Positions 34,648 to 44,400 are shown, numbered from the stretch's first letter. The stretch: DNA of 64,000 nucleotides from Ruminococcaceae bacterium BL-6 (GCA_902810075.1 LR778135.1:248001-312000); one strand, 5' to 3'. Notes: a model not told the origin generated them from the letters alone. Numbers and translations are program-made.

Positions 34648-36063
34648 TTGAAACTGTTTGATACCAATGTGCAGCAGCTGAAATATGAGGTATTGAAAGA
34701 AGTGGTCCGCCTTGCATCCCGGGGGGAGCTGAAAGAAAAGCTTCATGAGATACCAAAGAAAATCGTGCCGGGCCCGAAGGCCACGCTGCGCTGCTGCATT
34801 TACTGCGAAAGGGCGATTATAGAAGAACGCGTGAAGCTGGCGATGGGCGGGAACAAAAACGACCCGAACGTGGTGGAAGTGGTCGACATCGCCTGCGACG
34901 CGTGCCCGACGGGCCGCATGTACGTGACCGAAATGTGCCGCGGGTGCGTCGCGCATCGCTGTCAGGCCGCCTGCCCTGTCGGGGCGATCAGCATCGTCGA
35001 CCACAAGTCCGTGATCGACCGCGCGAAATGCAGGGAGTGCGGCTTATGCATGAAGGCGTGCCCTTACAACGCGATCGCGGAGCAGGAGCGCCCCTGCATC
35101 CTCGCGTGCAAGGCAAAGGCCATCTCGCTGGATGAGAACAACAAGGCGAAAATCGATCCCGAAAAATGTGTCCGCTGCGGGGCGTGCGTGCGTCAGTGCC
35201 CGTTCGGGGCGATCGTTGACAAGTCGTTCCTGCTGGATGCCGTCCGCCTGCTGCAGAAGTCGGGAAACGGGAAGAATTTCAATTTGTACGCCGTGGTGGC
35301 TCCCGCCATCGCAAGCCAGTTTTCCTACGCAAAGCTGGGGCAGGTCGTGTCCGGGTTAAAGAAAATCGGTTTTTGCAGCGTCGTCGAAGCGGCGCTCGGC
35401 GCGGATATCGTGGCGGAGAAGGAATCGAAAGAGCTTGCGGAAAAGGGGTTCCTCACGACTTCGTGCTGCCCGGCCTTTGTGCAGTACGTCAGGTCCGCTT
35501 TTCCGAAACTGGCCGGAAATATCTCCGGCAACGCTTCCCCGATGGTGGAAACGGCAAAGCTGATCAAACAGAAAGACAAGACGGCGAAGGTTGTGTTTAT
35601 CGGCCCCTGCATCGCCAAAAAAATGGAATTTCAAAAAAAGGAGCTTGCGGGAGCGGTCGACTGCGTGATCACCTTTGAGGAACTGCAGGCGCTTTTGGAC
35701 GGGTTGGACGTCAACCTGCAGGAGCTTCCGGAGGAAGACCTGGCTGACGCCTCTTACTTCGGCAGGATCTTTGCCAAGCACGGGGGCGTCACCGAAGCCG
35801 TCCTGCATGCGCTCGAGGAAAGCAAAATCGATTTTCAGGTCAATCCGACGATGTGCGACGGGCTGGAAGAATGCCGCGCGGCGCTTTTGAAGGCCAACGC
35901 GGGAAAGCTGGATTCCAATTTCATCGAGGGCATGGCCTGCCCGGGCGGGTGCATCGGCGGCGCCGGATGCATCAGTTCGAGCCATGCGGCGAAAAACAAG
36001 ATGAACCTGGACAATTATGCCAAAAAAGCGCTGGATCTTCCGGAACCTGTTTTAACCAGGTGA
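34648..36063 (+). CDS. [FeFe] hydrogenase, catalytic domain with multiple 4Fe-4S clusters
   Basis: 471 residues, starting at TTG with GGAAAGG 8 bp upstream. The N-terminal region has many cysteines, including CRGCVAHRCQAACP and two ferredoxin motifs (CRECGLCMKACP, CVRCGACVRQCP). The H-cluster motifs are TTSCCPAFVQY (L1, with the proton-relay Cys present), FIGPCIAKKMEF (L2) and EGMACPGGCIGGAGC (L3). It would make or oxidise H2 with ferredoxin during fermentation. It forms an operon with the small 2Fe-2S protein and the Cys-containing protein downstream, and is divergent from the sensory hydrogenase operon. Confidence 0.93.
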   Translation: MKLFDTNVQQLKYEVLKEVVRLASRGELKEKLHEIPKKIVPGPKATLRCCIYCERAIIEERVKLAMGGNKNDPNVVEVVDIACDACPTGRMYVTEMCRGCVAHRCQAACPVGAISIVDHKSVIDRAKCRECGLCMKACPYNAIAEQERPCILACKAKAISLDENNKAKIDPEKCVRCGACVRQCPFGAIVDKSFLLDAVRLLQKSGNGKNFNLYAVVAPAIASQFSYAKLGQVVSGLKKIGFCSVVEAALGADIVAEKESKELAEKGFLTTSCCPAFVQYVRSAFPKLAGNISGNASPMVETAKLIKQKDKTAKVVFIGPCIAKKMEFQKKELAGAVDCVITFEELQALLDGLDVNLQELPEEDLADASYFGRIFAKHGGVTEAVLHALEESKIDFQVNPTMCDGLEECRAALLKANAGKLDSNFIEGMACPGGCIGGAGCISSSHAAKNKMNLDNYAKKALDLPEPVLTR

Positions 36064-36115
36064 CACAGGAAAGAGTGCGACTTACAGTTTAAGAATTAAA
36101 GGGGGCCTTTCTGTC

Positions 36116-36463
36116 ATGCTGTGCAAAGACTGTGATTATTACCATGAGATTTCCAAGGATCAATCGGGCGTCTCCTTTTGCGAGTTTGCCGATATGCTGT
36201 TTCTGGATGACGTTGAAAACCTGAACGTCGAATATCCCTGCAAAGAGATCGATTTCGACGAGTATCTGCAGAAAGAATCGGCCGGTGACGCGGCGGCGGC
36301 GAAAAAGTACGTGAAGCCGGAGCTGTTCCGGGAACTGAAGGAATGCGGGGTCTGCATGCTCCGGTTCCCCGACGGAATGATCAAAAAATGCTTTCAGGAG
36401 CAGTCCCGGAATTCCAGCGCGCCCGATCCGGTCTCAGGGGCTGCGCGGATCCGGAAAAGATAA
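36116..36463 (+). CDS. Cys-containing hypothetical protein in the hydrogenase operon
   Basis: 115 residues. An N-terminal CKDCDYYHEI motif, a later FCEF, and CGVCMLRFPDGMIKKC suggest a metal or Fe-S site. The middle is acidic. It has a good AAAGGGGG site and lies 52 bp after the hydrogenase, before a terminator. I do not recognise the family; an accessory role is inferred only from position. Confidence 0.65.
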   Translation: MLCKDCDYYHEISKDQSGVSFCEFADMLFLDDVENLNVEYPCKEIDFDEYLQKESAGDAAAAKKYVKPELFRELKECGVCMLRFPDGMIKKCFQEQSRNSSAPDPVSGAARIRKR

Positions 36464-36509
36464 GCTTCTCCCATTTTGAATCGTTTTGTGTTTCCGCTTT
36501 TTTCCTGAT

Positions 36510-36549
36510 AGGCCAGCCGTCCGGCTCACAAGCTGGACGGCTGGCCTTT
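36510..36549 (+). terminator. Terminator of the hydrogenase operon
   Basis: AGGCCAGCCGTCC pairs with GGACGGCTGGCCT and is followed by TTTG. A strong 13-bp stem. Confidence 0.82.
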
Positions 36550-36611
36550 GCGTTGATATTTGCGACTTATTTACTCTCCCGAAGCGTTTTTCTTTTTGAA
36601 TCGTCCGATGT

Positions 36612-36752
36612 TTAATTCAGATCGATTAAGCCGTCTGCATTACCATCATTTATGTACATTTCTTCGGTTTGCTGCTGTGCGTTTTGAAGTACGGAGATTG
36701 CCTTTGTCATTTCGTGGAAAAGGATGCAATACATTTCCCTGCAATCAGGCAT
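36612..36752 (-). CDS. Small 46-residue protein divergent from the XRE regulator
   Basis: Minus-strand frame MPDCREMYCILFHEMTKAIS, continuing with VLQNAQQQTEEMYI and ending LIDLN before TAA. AAAGGAG lies 13 bp upstream of the ATG. It is helical and acidic, and resembles the very short proteins (MPDYKEMYLTLF-like) that accompany XRE regulators in Firmicutes accessory regions. Function unknown. The divergent arrangement with shared operator-like repeats supports it being a real gene. It is below the usual length cut-off. Confidence 0.6.
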   Translation of the reverse strand: MPDCREMYCILFHEMTKAISVLQNAQQQTEEMYINDGNADGLIDLN

Positions 36753-36788
36753 CCTGCATCACCCACTCCTTTCAACGTATAGTATCAT

Positions 36789-36844
36789 TCAATTGCTTAT
36801 TATTAATGATACAATGATTATTATAAGATGTCAATTGTCAATTG
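36789..36844. promoter_or_regulatory. TCAATTG repeats in the divergent promoter region (likely XRE operators)
   Basis: TCAATTG occurs at 36789-36795, 36831-36837 and 36838-36844, the last two in direct tandem. They lie between the 46-residue gene and the XRE gene and surround -10-like ATTATA/TATAAG sequences. This fits autoregulation by the adjacent XRE protein (inference). Confidence 0.5.
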
Positions 36845-36900
36845 ATAGATGATGTATATCGGATGGCTGATGCGATACACTTTTATTGAGGTGATCGCAT

Positions 36901-37152
36901 ATGGCCCGAAGCACGAAAGTTGCCCTTGAAAACAGAGACAAATACATCGCCCTCGGCCTGAATATTGCGTATTATCGCAAACGGGAAGGCATGACGCAAG
37001 ACCAGCTTGCCGAAAAAGCCGGTATCAGCCGCTCCTATCTTGGGGAGATCGAGGCGCCGAATATGATAACGACGATGTCGCTGGAAGTCCTTTTCAACCT
37101 TGCGAATGCGCTGAACATACCCGCGTCAAAGCTGCTGGAGTTCAGGGACTGA
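36901..37152 (+). CDS. XRE-family helix-turn-helix regulator
   Basis: 83 residues: a Cro/C1-type HTH (ALGLNIAYYRKREGMTQDQL, AEKAGISRSYLGEIE) covering almost the whole protein, ending NALNIPASKLLEFRD. GAGGTG precedes the ATG. It lacks an effector domain. The divergent small gene and tandem TCAATTG repeats suggest it represses its own region. Confidence 0.88.
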   Translation: MARSTKVALENRDKYIALGLNIAYYRKREGMTQDQLAEKAGISRSYLGEIEAPNMITTMSLEVLFNLANALNIPASKLLEFRD

Positions 37153-37178
37153 GAAAAACGAAAACTTGTGCCGGAAAA

Positions 37179-37220
37179 GCCGGAAATCCAGCCCTGTGGG
37201 TCGGATTTCCGGCTTCTTTT
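37179..37220. terminator. Terminator between the XRE gene and the methyltransferase gene
   Basis: GCCGGAAATCC pairs with GGATTTCCGGC and is followed by TTCTTTT. It lies between convergent genes. Confidence 0.8.
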
Positions 37221-37278
37221 GTACGCGGATGGCGAGAATCCGCCGGTTCTTCTTTTCAGGGGACTGTTCCTCCTTCCG

Positions 37279-37878
37279 CTACAAATACCGCCTGACCCGT
37301 TTGCAGTAATCCTCATAATCCTTTCCGTAATGCGCTTTCAGAAAAGCCTCTTCCCGCAGGATCTGCCTGTGGATCGCAAGGGCGAACAGCACGAGCACAC
37401 CGAGCAGCAGCCAGTTGGGGTACTGCAGGAACATGCCCGAAAAGAACAGCAGAAACGCGACATAAATTGGGTTGCGGCTGACGGCGAACATCCCGGAGGT
37501 GACCAGACGGTCGGGATTCTTTTCATCGATTCCGATGCGGAAAGAATCGCCGAAGGATTTCAGGGCCGCGGCGAATCCGATCAACGCGATCATGCAGAGT
37601 GTCAGCCCGATCCGTCTGGTGATCCTGCTGATCCAGAACGGCTTTGCGAGCGCTTCCGGAACGGGAAGGCCGAAAGTGCAGGCGAGGACCGCATAAACGA
37701 AGATCAGGAAGATGGGGATCAGAAGAAAATCGCTTTTATCCGTTTCCCCGAACACGACGGCTTTGATGCCCCGCCGATGAAGCATCAGGCTTCTTCCGGC
37801 CAGCAGGACAAAAAACAAAAACAGGACAAGCGCGCTCCAATATCGGAACAAAGAGATCCCCTCCTTCCGCAATTCCAC
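37279..37878 (-). CDS. Isoprenylcysteine carboxyl methyltransferase-like (ICMT/PEMT) membrane methyltransferase
   Basis: 199 residues with about five membrane helices. The C-terminal SAM-binding pattern LVTSGMFAVSRNPIYVAFLL, then REEAFLKAHYGKDYEDYCKRV, is typical of the ICMT/PEMT family (HPxY replaced by NPIY). The bacterial substrates are mostly unknown; phospholipids or small isoprenoids are possible. It is a single gene. Confidence 0.82.
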   Translation of the reverse strand: MELRKEGISLFRYWSALVLFLFFVLLAGRSLMLHRRGIKAVVFGETDKSDFLLIPIFLIFVYAVLACTFGLPVPEALAKPFWISRITRRIGLTLCMIALIGFAAALKSFGDSFRIGIDEKNPDRLVTSGMFAVSRNPIYVAFLLFFSGMFLQYPNWLLLGVLVLFALAIHRQILREEAFLKAHYGKDYEDYCKRVRRYL

Positions 37879-38103
37879 TGCGAACCGGATTTGTTCCTCC
37901 TCCGAATCCGTCTTTCTTTTAGTATAGCAGGGAAATCCCGATTTTCAATCAAAAATGGGGATAATATGGAATAAAACCCGGGATTTTTTGGCGCATATAA
38001 TAAGCTCTTTGCATCATTTAAAAACTTTTCGGCTTCAAAGCTTGCCCTGCAACGGATTTCCATATGGATGCGCGAAATCTGCATTGCCTTTTTCCCGGCG
38101 CCG

Positions 38104-38117
38104 TGTTACCGTTAAAA
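38104..38117 (+). promoter_or_regulatory. Possible catabolite-response element upstream of the alpha-galactosidase gene
   Basis: TGTTACCGTTAAAA differs by about one position from the cre consensus TGWNANCGNTNWCA. It lies 59 bp before the galactosidase start, where CcpA control would be expected. A weak match alone. Confidence 0.3.
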
Positions 38118-38176
38118 GGACAGAAACCGCACGCGCGGTTTTCTCCGCGCGGCGGATTTGGAGGAGGACAAGATCC

Positions 38177-40300
38177 ATGGCGATTCATGTTTTTTTGGAT
38201 GGCGGAACGCTTTATCATCCCGTTTTCAAGCTTGACGCAGCCGAAAGCTCCTATGTTTTCGGCGTGGGGAAAAGCGGCCTGCTGACGCATCTCTATTACG
38301 GCGGCCCGCTTTCGGACGGCGAGGTCCCGGCGCTGCTCCTGTGCGAGAGCCGCGCAAGCTGCCGCGGCAAAGAGGACGCGGAGCTTCCGCCCGACCGCGC
38401 GGCTTTCGAATATCCCGCAAGCGGCAGGAGCGGCTTTCGCCCGGCCGCGTTCAGCGTGCTTTACGGCGACGGCGACAATGTTGCGGAGCTGCTCTACAGC
38501 TCTTACCGGATCATCCCGGGCAAACCCGGCATCAGGGGGCTGCCCCACACCTACGAGGAATCCGATAAAAAGGCCGAAACCCTCTGCGTCACCCTGAAGG
38601 ATCCGGTGAAAAATCTTCGCGTGGAGCTGTTCTATTCCGTATTTCAGGGGTTGAACGCCGTTTCGCGCTGGGCCGAGGTGAAAAATGAAGGCTCTTCTTC
38701 CGTGACCCTGAAAAAGGTCATGAGCGCGAGCCTCAGCCTGCCGGACCTCGACCGGGATTTCATCCACCTTCACGGAGCCTGGGGCGGGGAATTCCTTCCC
38801 GAAAAGGTCCCCTGCTCCCACTGCACCCAGTCCGTCTCCAGCTTTCTGGGCGCTTCGGGGGCGGAGCATAACCCGTTCGCGGCGTTCGCCTCCCGGGGCT
38901 GCACGGAAACGGCGGGCGAGGTCTACGGGATCAGCCTCGTGTACAGCGGCAACTTCGTCATCGAGTCGGACGGGGATTTTTGCGACCGGCTCCGCGTCAA
39001 CGCCGGCATCCATCCGCGGGCGTTCAGCTGGCGCCTTGAGCCGGGCGAGACCTTTGAGGCCCCGGAGGCCGTCCTCGTCCGCTCGGGCCGCGGCTTCGGG
39101 GAAATGTCCCGCACCTATCACGACCTGTACCGCAGGCACCTCTGCCGCGGCAGGTGGCGCGACCTTCCCCGCCCCGCTCTTCTGAACACCTGGGAGGCGG
39201 TGTACTTCAAATTCAACCGGGACCGCCTGATGGAGCTTGCAAAGAGCGCGGCGCAGCTCGGCATCGAGCTGTTTGTGCTGGACGACGGCTGGTTCGGGCA
39301 CAGGGACGACGATACATCCTCGCTCGGCGACTGGTACGTGAACGAGAAAAAGCTCGGCTGCACGCTGAAGGAGCTGACGGAGGACGTCAACCGGCTGGGG
39401 CTGAAATTCGGCATCTGGGTGGAGCCGGAGATGATCAGCCCGGACAGCGACCTTTACCGCAGCCACCCGGAGTGGGCCCTCCGCCAGCCGGGGCGCAGCG
39501 CGACGCTCGAGCGCAGCCAGCTGATCCTGGACCTTTCGCGCCCCGAGGTCCGCAAGTACATCGTGGAGCGCATGACGGACATCTTCGGGAGCGGGAACAT
39601 CTCTTACGTCAAGTGGGATATGAACCGCAACATGTCCGAGATCGGCTCCTCGTACCTTCCCGCGGACCGCGTGGGCGAGCTTCCCCACCGCTACATGCTC
39701 GGCCTGTACGAGATCATGGACACGCTGACCCGCAGGTTCCCCGGCCTCCTGTTTGAAAGCTGCGCGAGCGGCGGCGGACGCTTCGACCCCGGAATGCTGT
39801 ATTACATGCCCCAGATATGGACCAGCGACAATACGGATGCCGTCCAGCGCCTGACCACGCAGTACGGCGCTTCGTTCGTCTACCCGCCCGCCGTGATGGG
39901 CTGCCACGTTTCGGATGTGCCGAACCAGCAGATCGGCCGTGTCACGCCGATCGAGACGCGCGCCGCCGTCGCCATGGCCGGCGGCGGGTTCGGGTATGAG
40001 CTGGACCCGGGGAAGCTGAGCCCGGAGGACCGGGAAGCCGTAAAAAAGCAGGTGGCGCAGTATAAAAAATACCGGTTTCTGTACCAGGAAGGGGACCTGT
40101 ACCGCCTAGCATCCCCCGTCGAAAGCAACGAGCCCGCCTTCATGGTGGTCTCGAAGGATAAAAAGCACGCGGCCGTCTCCTGCTTCCGCATCCTCTGCGG
40201 CGTGGCGAACGGCGTCACTGCCGTAAAGCTTCAGGGCCTTGAGAAAGGCTGGAACTACCGGGATGCCGAAACCGGAAACGTTTTTCCGGCTCGTTCCTGA
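38177..40300 (+). CDS. Alpha-galactosidase, GH36, with C-terminal frameshift
   Basis: The ATG at 38177 has a GGAGGAGG site; 707 residues are read before TGA. The GH36 catalytic barrel shows LFVLDDGWFGHRDDDTSSLG, the nucleophile Asp in YVKWDMNRNMSE, and the acid/base Asp in WTSDNTDA, with FESCASGGGRFD and GIWVEPEMI. It hydrolyses alpha-galactosides such as melibiose and raffinose, normally in the cytosol. The family C-terminus is missing: after ETGNVF the frame reads PARS-stop, while another frame continues SGSFLMKAGLKLPAAKGDF to a stop at 40372-40374. One T lost from a T6 run near 40280 explains this. Activity may survive; a sequencing error is also possible. Confidence 0.9.
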   Translation: MAIHVFLDGGTLYHPVFKLDAAESSYVFGVGKSGLLTHLYYGGPLSDGEVPALLLCESRASCRGKEDAELPPDRAAFEYPASGRSGFRPAAFSVLYGDGDNVAELLYSSYRIIPGKPGIRGLPHTYEESDKKAETLCVTLKDPVKNLRVELFYSVFQGLNAVSRWAEVKNEGSSSVTLKKVMSASLSLPDLDRDFIHLHGAWGGEFLPEKVPCSHCTQSVSSFLGASGAEHNPFAAFASRGCTETAGEVYGISLVYSGNFVIESDGDFCDRLRVNAGIHPRAFSWRLEPGETFEAPEAVLVRSGRGFGEMSRTYHDLYRRHLCRGRWRDLPRPALLNTWEAVYFKFNRDRLMELAKSAAQLGIELFVLDDGWFGHRDDDTSSLGDWYVNEKKLGCTLKELTEDVNRLGLKFGIWVEPEMISPDSDLYRSHPEWALRQPGRSATLERSQLILDLSRPEVRKYIVERMTDIFGSGNISYVKWDMNRNMSEIGSSYLPADRVGELPHRYMLGLYEIMDTLTRRFPGLLFESCASGGGRFDPGMLYYMPQIWTSDNTDAVQRLTTQYGASFVYPPAVMGCHVSDVPNQQIGRVTPIETRAAVAMAGGGFGYELDPGKLSPEDREAVKKQVAQYKKYRFLYQEGDLYRLASPVESNEPAFMVVSKDKKHAAVSCFRILCGVANGVTAVKLQGLEKGWNYRDAETGNVFPARS

Positions 40301-40395
40301 TGAAAGCCGGCCTGAAGCTCCCCGCCGCAAAAGGGGATTTCAGGAGCCTGCGCATCTTCCTTGAGAAGGTTTGAGCGGGCCGCCGAATTTTGATA

Positions 40396-40432
40396 GGGCT
40401 CCCGGGCCGGGTTCCGGTCCGGGAGCCCTTTT
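40396..40432 (+). terminator. Terminator after the alpha-galactosidase gene
   Basis: GGGCTCCCGG pairs with CCGGGAGCCC and is followed by TTTT. It immediately precedes a promoter-hairpin repeat remnant. Confidence 0.85.
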
Positions 40433-40434
40433 GC

Positions 40435-40526
40435 GATAATAGAGAGCATGGAACCATGGTGAGCTTTGCGTGTTTGAAAATTTTCCGCATCAAAACGGCC
40501 GTTTTGCTTTGCAATCATGGTATAAT
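40435..40526 (+). repeat. Promoter-hairpin repeat (right half) upstream of mgsA
   Basis: The first hairpin is absent: ATAATA joins directly to GAGAGCATGGA. The second part is present, ACCATGGT ... ATCATGGT enclosing a TTTGCG/CCGCA-like stem, and ends in an extended -10 TGG-TATAAT (40521-40526). That would start the mgsA transcript about 100 nt before the gene. Confidence 0.7.
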
Positions 40527-40633
40527 ATAACTATAAAGGCCGGACTTTACAGGAGGTACGGGTACGCGGATATTTTAAGGCCGGTCGCATCGAAATGAAA
40601 ACCGCTGATGAAAATAATGATGGATGGGTGAAA

Positions 40634-41122
40634 ATGATGAGTGATGAATTTATCACGTTTACAATCGGGAAGCAGAAGACGATCGCCCTGATCGCCCACG
40701 ACGGGAAGAAGCGGGAAATGATCGAGTGGTGCGCGGAAAACCAGGATATCCTGAAAAACCATTTTCTGTGCGGAACCGGAACGACGGCCCGGCTCGTGGC
40801 GGAAAAGACCGGCCTTCCGGTAAAGGGCTACAACAGCGGCCCTTTGGGCGGCGATCAGCAGATCGGCGCCAAAATCGTGGAGGGGAACATCGATTTCGTG
40901 ATCTTCTTTTCCGACCCGCTGGAGGCGCAGCCCCACGACCCCGACGTAAAGGCGCTGCTGAGGATCGCGCAGGTTTACGATATCCCGATCGCCAACAACA
41001 GGGCGACCGCGGATTTCCTGATCCATTCCACGCTGATGAATCAGGAATATGAACATAAGGTCATCAATTTCAGGCAGAAAGTCATCGACCGGGTAAACGA
41101 CAGCAGCCAGCTGATCAAGTGA
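40634..41122 (+). CDS. mgsA: Methylglyoxal synthase
   Basis: 162 residues from the chosen start; an upstream ATG at 40595 is possible, but GGATGGG sits better for 40634/40637. Family motifs: TIALIAHDGKKREMIEWC, LCGTGTTARLV, YNSGPLGGDQQIG (phosphate binding), FFSDPLEAQPHDPDVKALLR (catalytic Asp) and IPIANNRATADFLI. It converts dihydroxyacetone phosphate to methylglyoxal, bypassing lower glycolysis when phosphate is short. It is followed 20 bp later by a Crh-like gene, whose Bacillus counterpart inhibits MgsA. Confidence 0.95.
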   Translation: MMSDEFITFTIGKQKTIALIAHDGKKREMIEWCAENQDILKNHFLCGTGTTARLVAEKTGLPVKGYNSGPLGGDQQIGAKIVEGNIDFVIFFSDPLEAQPHDPDVKALLRIAQVYDIPIANNRATADFLIHSTLMNQEYEHKVINFRQKVIDRVNDSSQLIK

Positions 41123-41142
41123 GAAAGCACGGGGAACAAGCT

Positions 41143-41376
41143 ATGATTACGGTAAAAATACTGATTGACAGCGCCGAAAAGGTGAAAAAATTCTCTGCCA
41201 TCCTCTCCAAAGAGAATGTGGAATGCGAGCTGATCGAGGGATTCCGCATCGTCGACGCGAAATCCGTCATGGGGATTTTCAGCATGGACTTGAGCAAGCC
41301 GATCCAATTGAAGATACACTCCGACAACCGTGAGATCCTGGATCACCTGAAAGAGTTTGTCGTCGCGGGGGCGTGA
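41143..41376 (+). CDS. HPr-like (Crh-like) protein lacking the phosphorylatable histidine
   Basis: 77 residues of HPr fold. The second half keeps the Ser46 motif (DAKSVMGIFSMDLSKP), the site of HPr kinase phosphorylation. The region of the PTS histidine (GLHARP in HPr) reads SAEKVKKFSA, with no His. It cannot act as a PTS phosphocarrier but could still be a regulatory partner, as Crh is in Bacillus subtilis. The start at 41143 has GGGGAAC upstream. It is in an operon with mgsA; a role in controlling methylglyoxal synthase is the natural inference. Confidence 0.8.
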   Translation: MITVKILIDSAEKVKKFSAILSKENVECELIEGFRIVDAKSVMGIFSMDLSKPIQLKIHSDNREILDHLKEFVVAGA

Positions 41377-41433
41377 CCCGGCGCGGGAGCGGCCCTTCCG
41401 GCCTGCTGTCCAAAAATCTCTGATCTTTGCAGT

Positions 41434-41476
41434 AAAAAATCTGTGCCGGAGAGGAAAACCGGCACAGATTTTTTGC
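41434..41476. terminator. Bidirectional terminator between the Crh-like gene and the EndoQ-UvrD gene
   Basis: AAAAATCTGTGCCGG pairs with CCGGCACAGATTTTT, with T-runs on both sides, between convergent genes. Confidence 0.85.
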
Positions 41477-41492
41477 CTTTTATACTGATCCG

Positions 41493-44400
41493 TCAAAAGA
41501 AGCTGATCTGCTCGAATTCGGGCGCTTTTTTCCGCTCGAAAGCGGTTCCCGCCGAAAAAAGTTCCGCGGGCAGGCCGGAAAGGAAGGGGGAGCGCGCGGA
41601 AGATGTCAGAAGGATCAGCTCCTCCCGCGCCCTTGTCATGCCGACATAGAGCAGCCGGCGCTCTTCGCCGGGGTCGCACCCGCCGTTCCGATTTTTCAGG
41701 GGGATCGTCCCGTCGTTCACACCGCTGACGAACACGACGGGAAATTCCAGCCCTTTCGCCGCGTGCAGGGTCATCAGCGACACCGCGTTGGGAGAGTACC
41801 TTTTTCCCCCGCTGCGCACCACGTCGCCCTCGCGCCCGATCAGCAGGTTCTGCAGGAAAGCGGGCATTTTTTCGTGAAGGACGGCCACATTGGAAAACAG
41901 CTCCATGCTTTTGACATCCTGCAGGCCGTTGTCCTCGATCCAGCTTTCCACCAGCTTCTGCGGCTTTTCCTTACGGACAAGGGGCTCGTATTTCCGGAGC
42001 AGCCTTGCAAATTCCCGCGGCTTCTTTTCATCCGCTGGAAATCCTTCCGCGATCCGGAACAGGGATTCCACCGTCTGATCCGAGCCGGCGTAATCCTCCA
42101 GGATATTCCGCAGCCGGTCGCCGGCCCCCCATTCCTTCAGGCACAGACGGAGAGAGACGAGGTCGGCGGGGTGGAGCAGAAGGTGGAAAAAGGCGGTTGC
42201 CCTGCGCACTTCGCGGTCGGAAAGGAATTTGTCCCGCCCGGCGACCAGATACGGGATGCCCTCTTTCAGAAGGCACTGCTCCAGAAGCTCCGCCTGCCGG
42301 TTGGTGCGGTACAGCACGGCGATGTCGGAAAAGCTTCTCGCGTTCCCCGAGCCGGGATTTTTCCCTTCCGCTGAGGATGAAGCGTGGGCCTGAAGCATAT
42401 CGATGCCGCCGATCATGCGGTTGATCTCCTTCGCTACGAAGATCCCTTCCGGAAGGTCCCCGTTCGCTTCCAGAAGGCGCACCATGACGCCGCTTTCCTT
42501 CTGCGCTTTCAGGGGCGGCTCCACGCAGCCCTGTTCCGGAAGGACGGACCGGGCGCATCCGAGAATCTCGGGGGTCGAACGGTAATTGAGCGCCAGCCGG
42601 ATGCTCCGCGCCCCGGGGAAATCCGTAAAGAACCGCTCGAAACAGCGGGAATCCGAGCCGCGGAAGCCGTAAATGGACTGGTCGGGGTCCCCGATCACGA
42701 AAATCCCGGCGCTGTCCCTGCCCCATTCCCGGATCAGGCGGTACTGGACGGGGCTGACATCCTGAAATTCGTCCACGAGAAGGTAGGTAAAGGAATTCCG
42801 GAGCTTTTTCTCTTTTCTTCTTTCCAGCTTTCCATCCTGGAGCAGTGTGAGCGCGTTCAGGAGGATGTCGTCGTAATCCAGCACGCCATAGCGCGCGAGC
42901 CGCTCGCGGTAGCGGCCGCAGACTTCGGGCGGGACATCCGCCTCCTCACGGGTGCGCGCGCCGCTTTTGATCAGGGAGATCCCGCGCAGCACATCCCGGG
43001 GCGAAGCCTTGAGATGAAGCTCCTTCAAAAGATCCCCGATGATGGAAAGCGCATCCTGCTCGTCGATCACCGTGGGCTCGGCCGTTCCGTTTTTCAGGAT
43101 CTGCAGGCAGATGGAATGGAACGTCCCGATGGTCATCGCTCTTACAGTTCGTCTGTCGCCGAAATAGGCAGTCAGACGGCCGCGCATTTCATCCGCCGCC
43201 CGGTTCGTGAAGGTGACGGCGGTGATTTGGGAGGGATTCACGCCGCATTCTTGGATCAGATGCGCGGCCCGGCTCACCAGCGTCTTCGTCTTGCCCGTTC
43301 CGGGCCCCGCGATCACCGCGACGGCGGGGTCCCTGGCCAGAACGGCCTCCCGCTGCTCGGGATTCAGACCGGAGAGCATGTCCGGCGCTTTTTCCGCGGA
43401 TGCGCTCTGCACCTCGCCGTCCGACGTGCCCGGCGCCATCCGTTTCACAGCCCTTTCTTTGACGGCTTTGGGAAGAGCGGGAGCTTTCCGCTTTTCCTCC
43501 TGAAAGAAGTATATCTGGCCGGAAAGGCGGCCGATCTCCTCCTGATCGAGGATTTTGACCTTCCCGTACACTCCGTCGTACCCGGGCAGGACTTCGACTT
43601 CTCCCGCGCGGAGCCGCCGGATGCCCTCCGCGACCAGCGGGCCGGCTTTTTGCCGGATGTCGCCGAGCGGCGCCTCCCGAAGGAGAAAAAGCTCCGGGCC
43701 AAAGGCGCGCAGTAAATCTTCATATCTGCTCCCGGCTTTTTTGCTTGCGTTGGAAACCCCGATGGAGGCCGCAATCACCTCGCGCAGGGGAATCAGGCGT
43801 TCAAAGTGCTTGGCCGACGGGGGGACAAATCCCTCGCCGCGGTCCGCAAGCGATTCCACCCGGTGCAGCACGCCCACCGTGATCCTGCCGCCGCATACGG
43901 GGCAGACGCCCGAAACGGCCTCGGTGTCCTCCGGCTTCAGGCACACCTTGCAGTTCCGGTGGCCGTCGTAGTGGTATTTTCCCTCTTCGGGGAAGAACTC
44001 GACCGTGCGGCCGAATTCTTTCGCGCCCTTGTTTTGAAGGGCGCGCGAAATCTCGGAATAGGAGAGGCCGGTGTCGAACAGGTTCGCTTCCCGCGCAAGG
44101 TTTTTCGGGGAATGGGCGTCCGAATTCGAGACCAGCGTGAAGCGGTCGAGCGCGGAAAGGCGCCAGTTCATCGGCGGGTCGGACGAAAGCCCGGTCTCGA
44201 GCGCGTGGATGCAGCCCGTCAGGTCGCCGAAGCATTCCTCGATGGTGTCGAAGCCCGAATAGGCGCCGAACAGCGAGAAATGCGGCGTCCAGATGTGGGC
44301 GGGGATGAACACGGCGTCCCTGCACACATCCAGCGTGATCTCGAGAAGGTCCCTGCTGTCCAGCCCCAGGATCGGCCTGCCGTCGGAATGCAGGTTGCCG

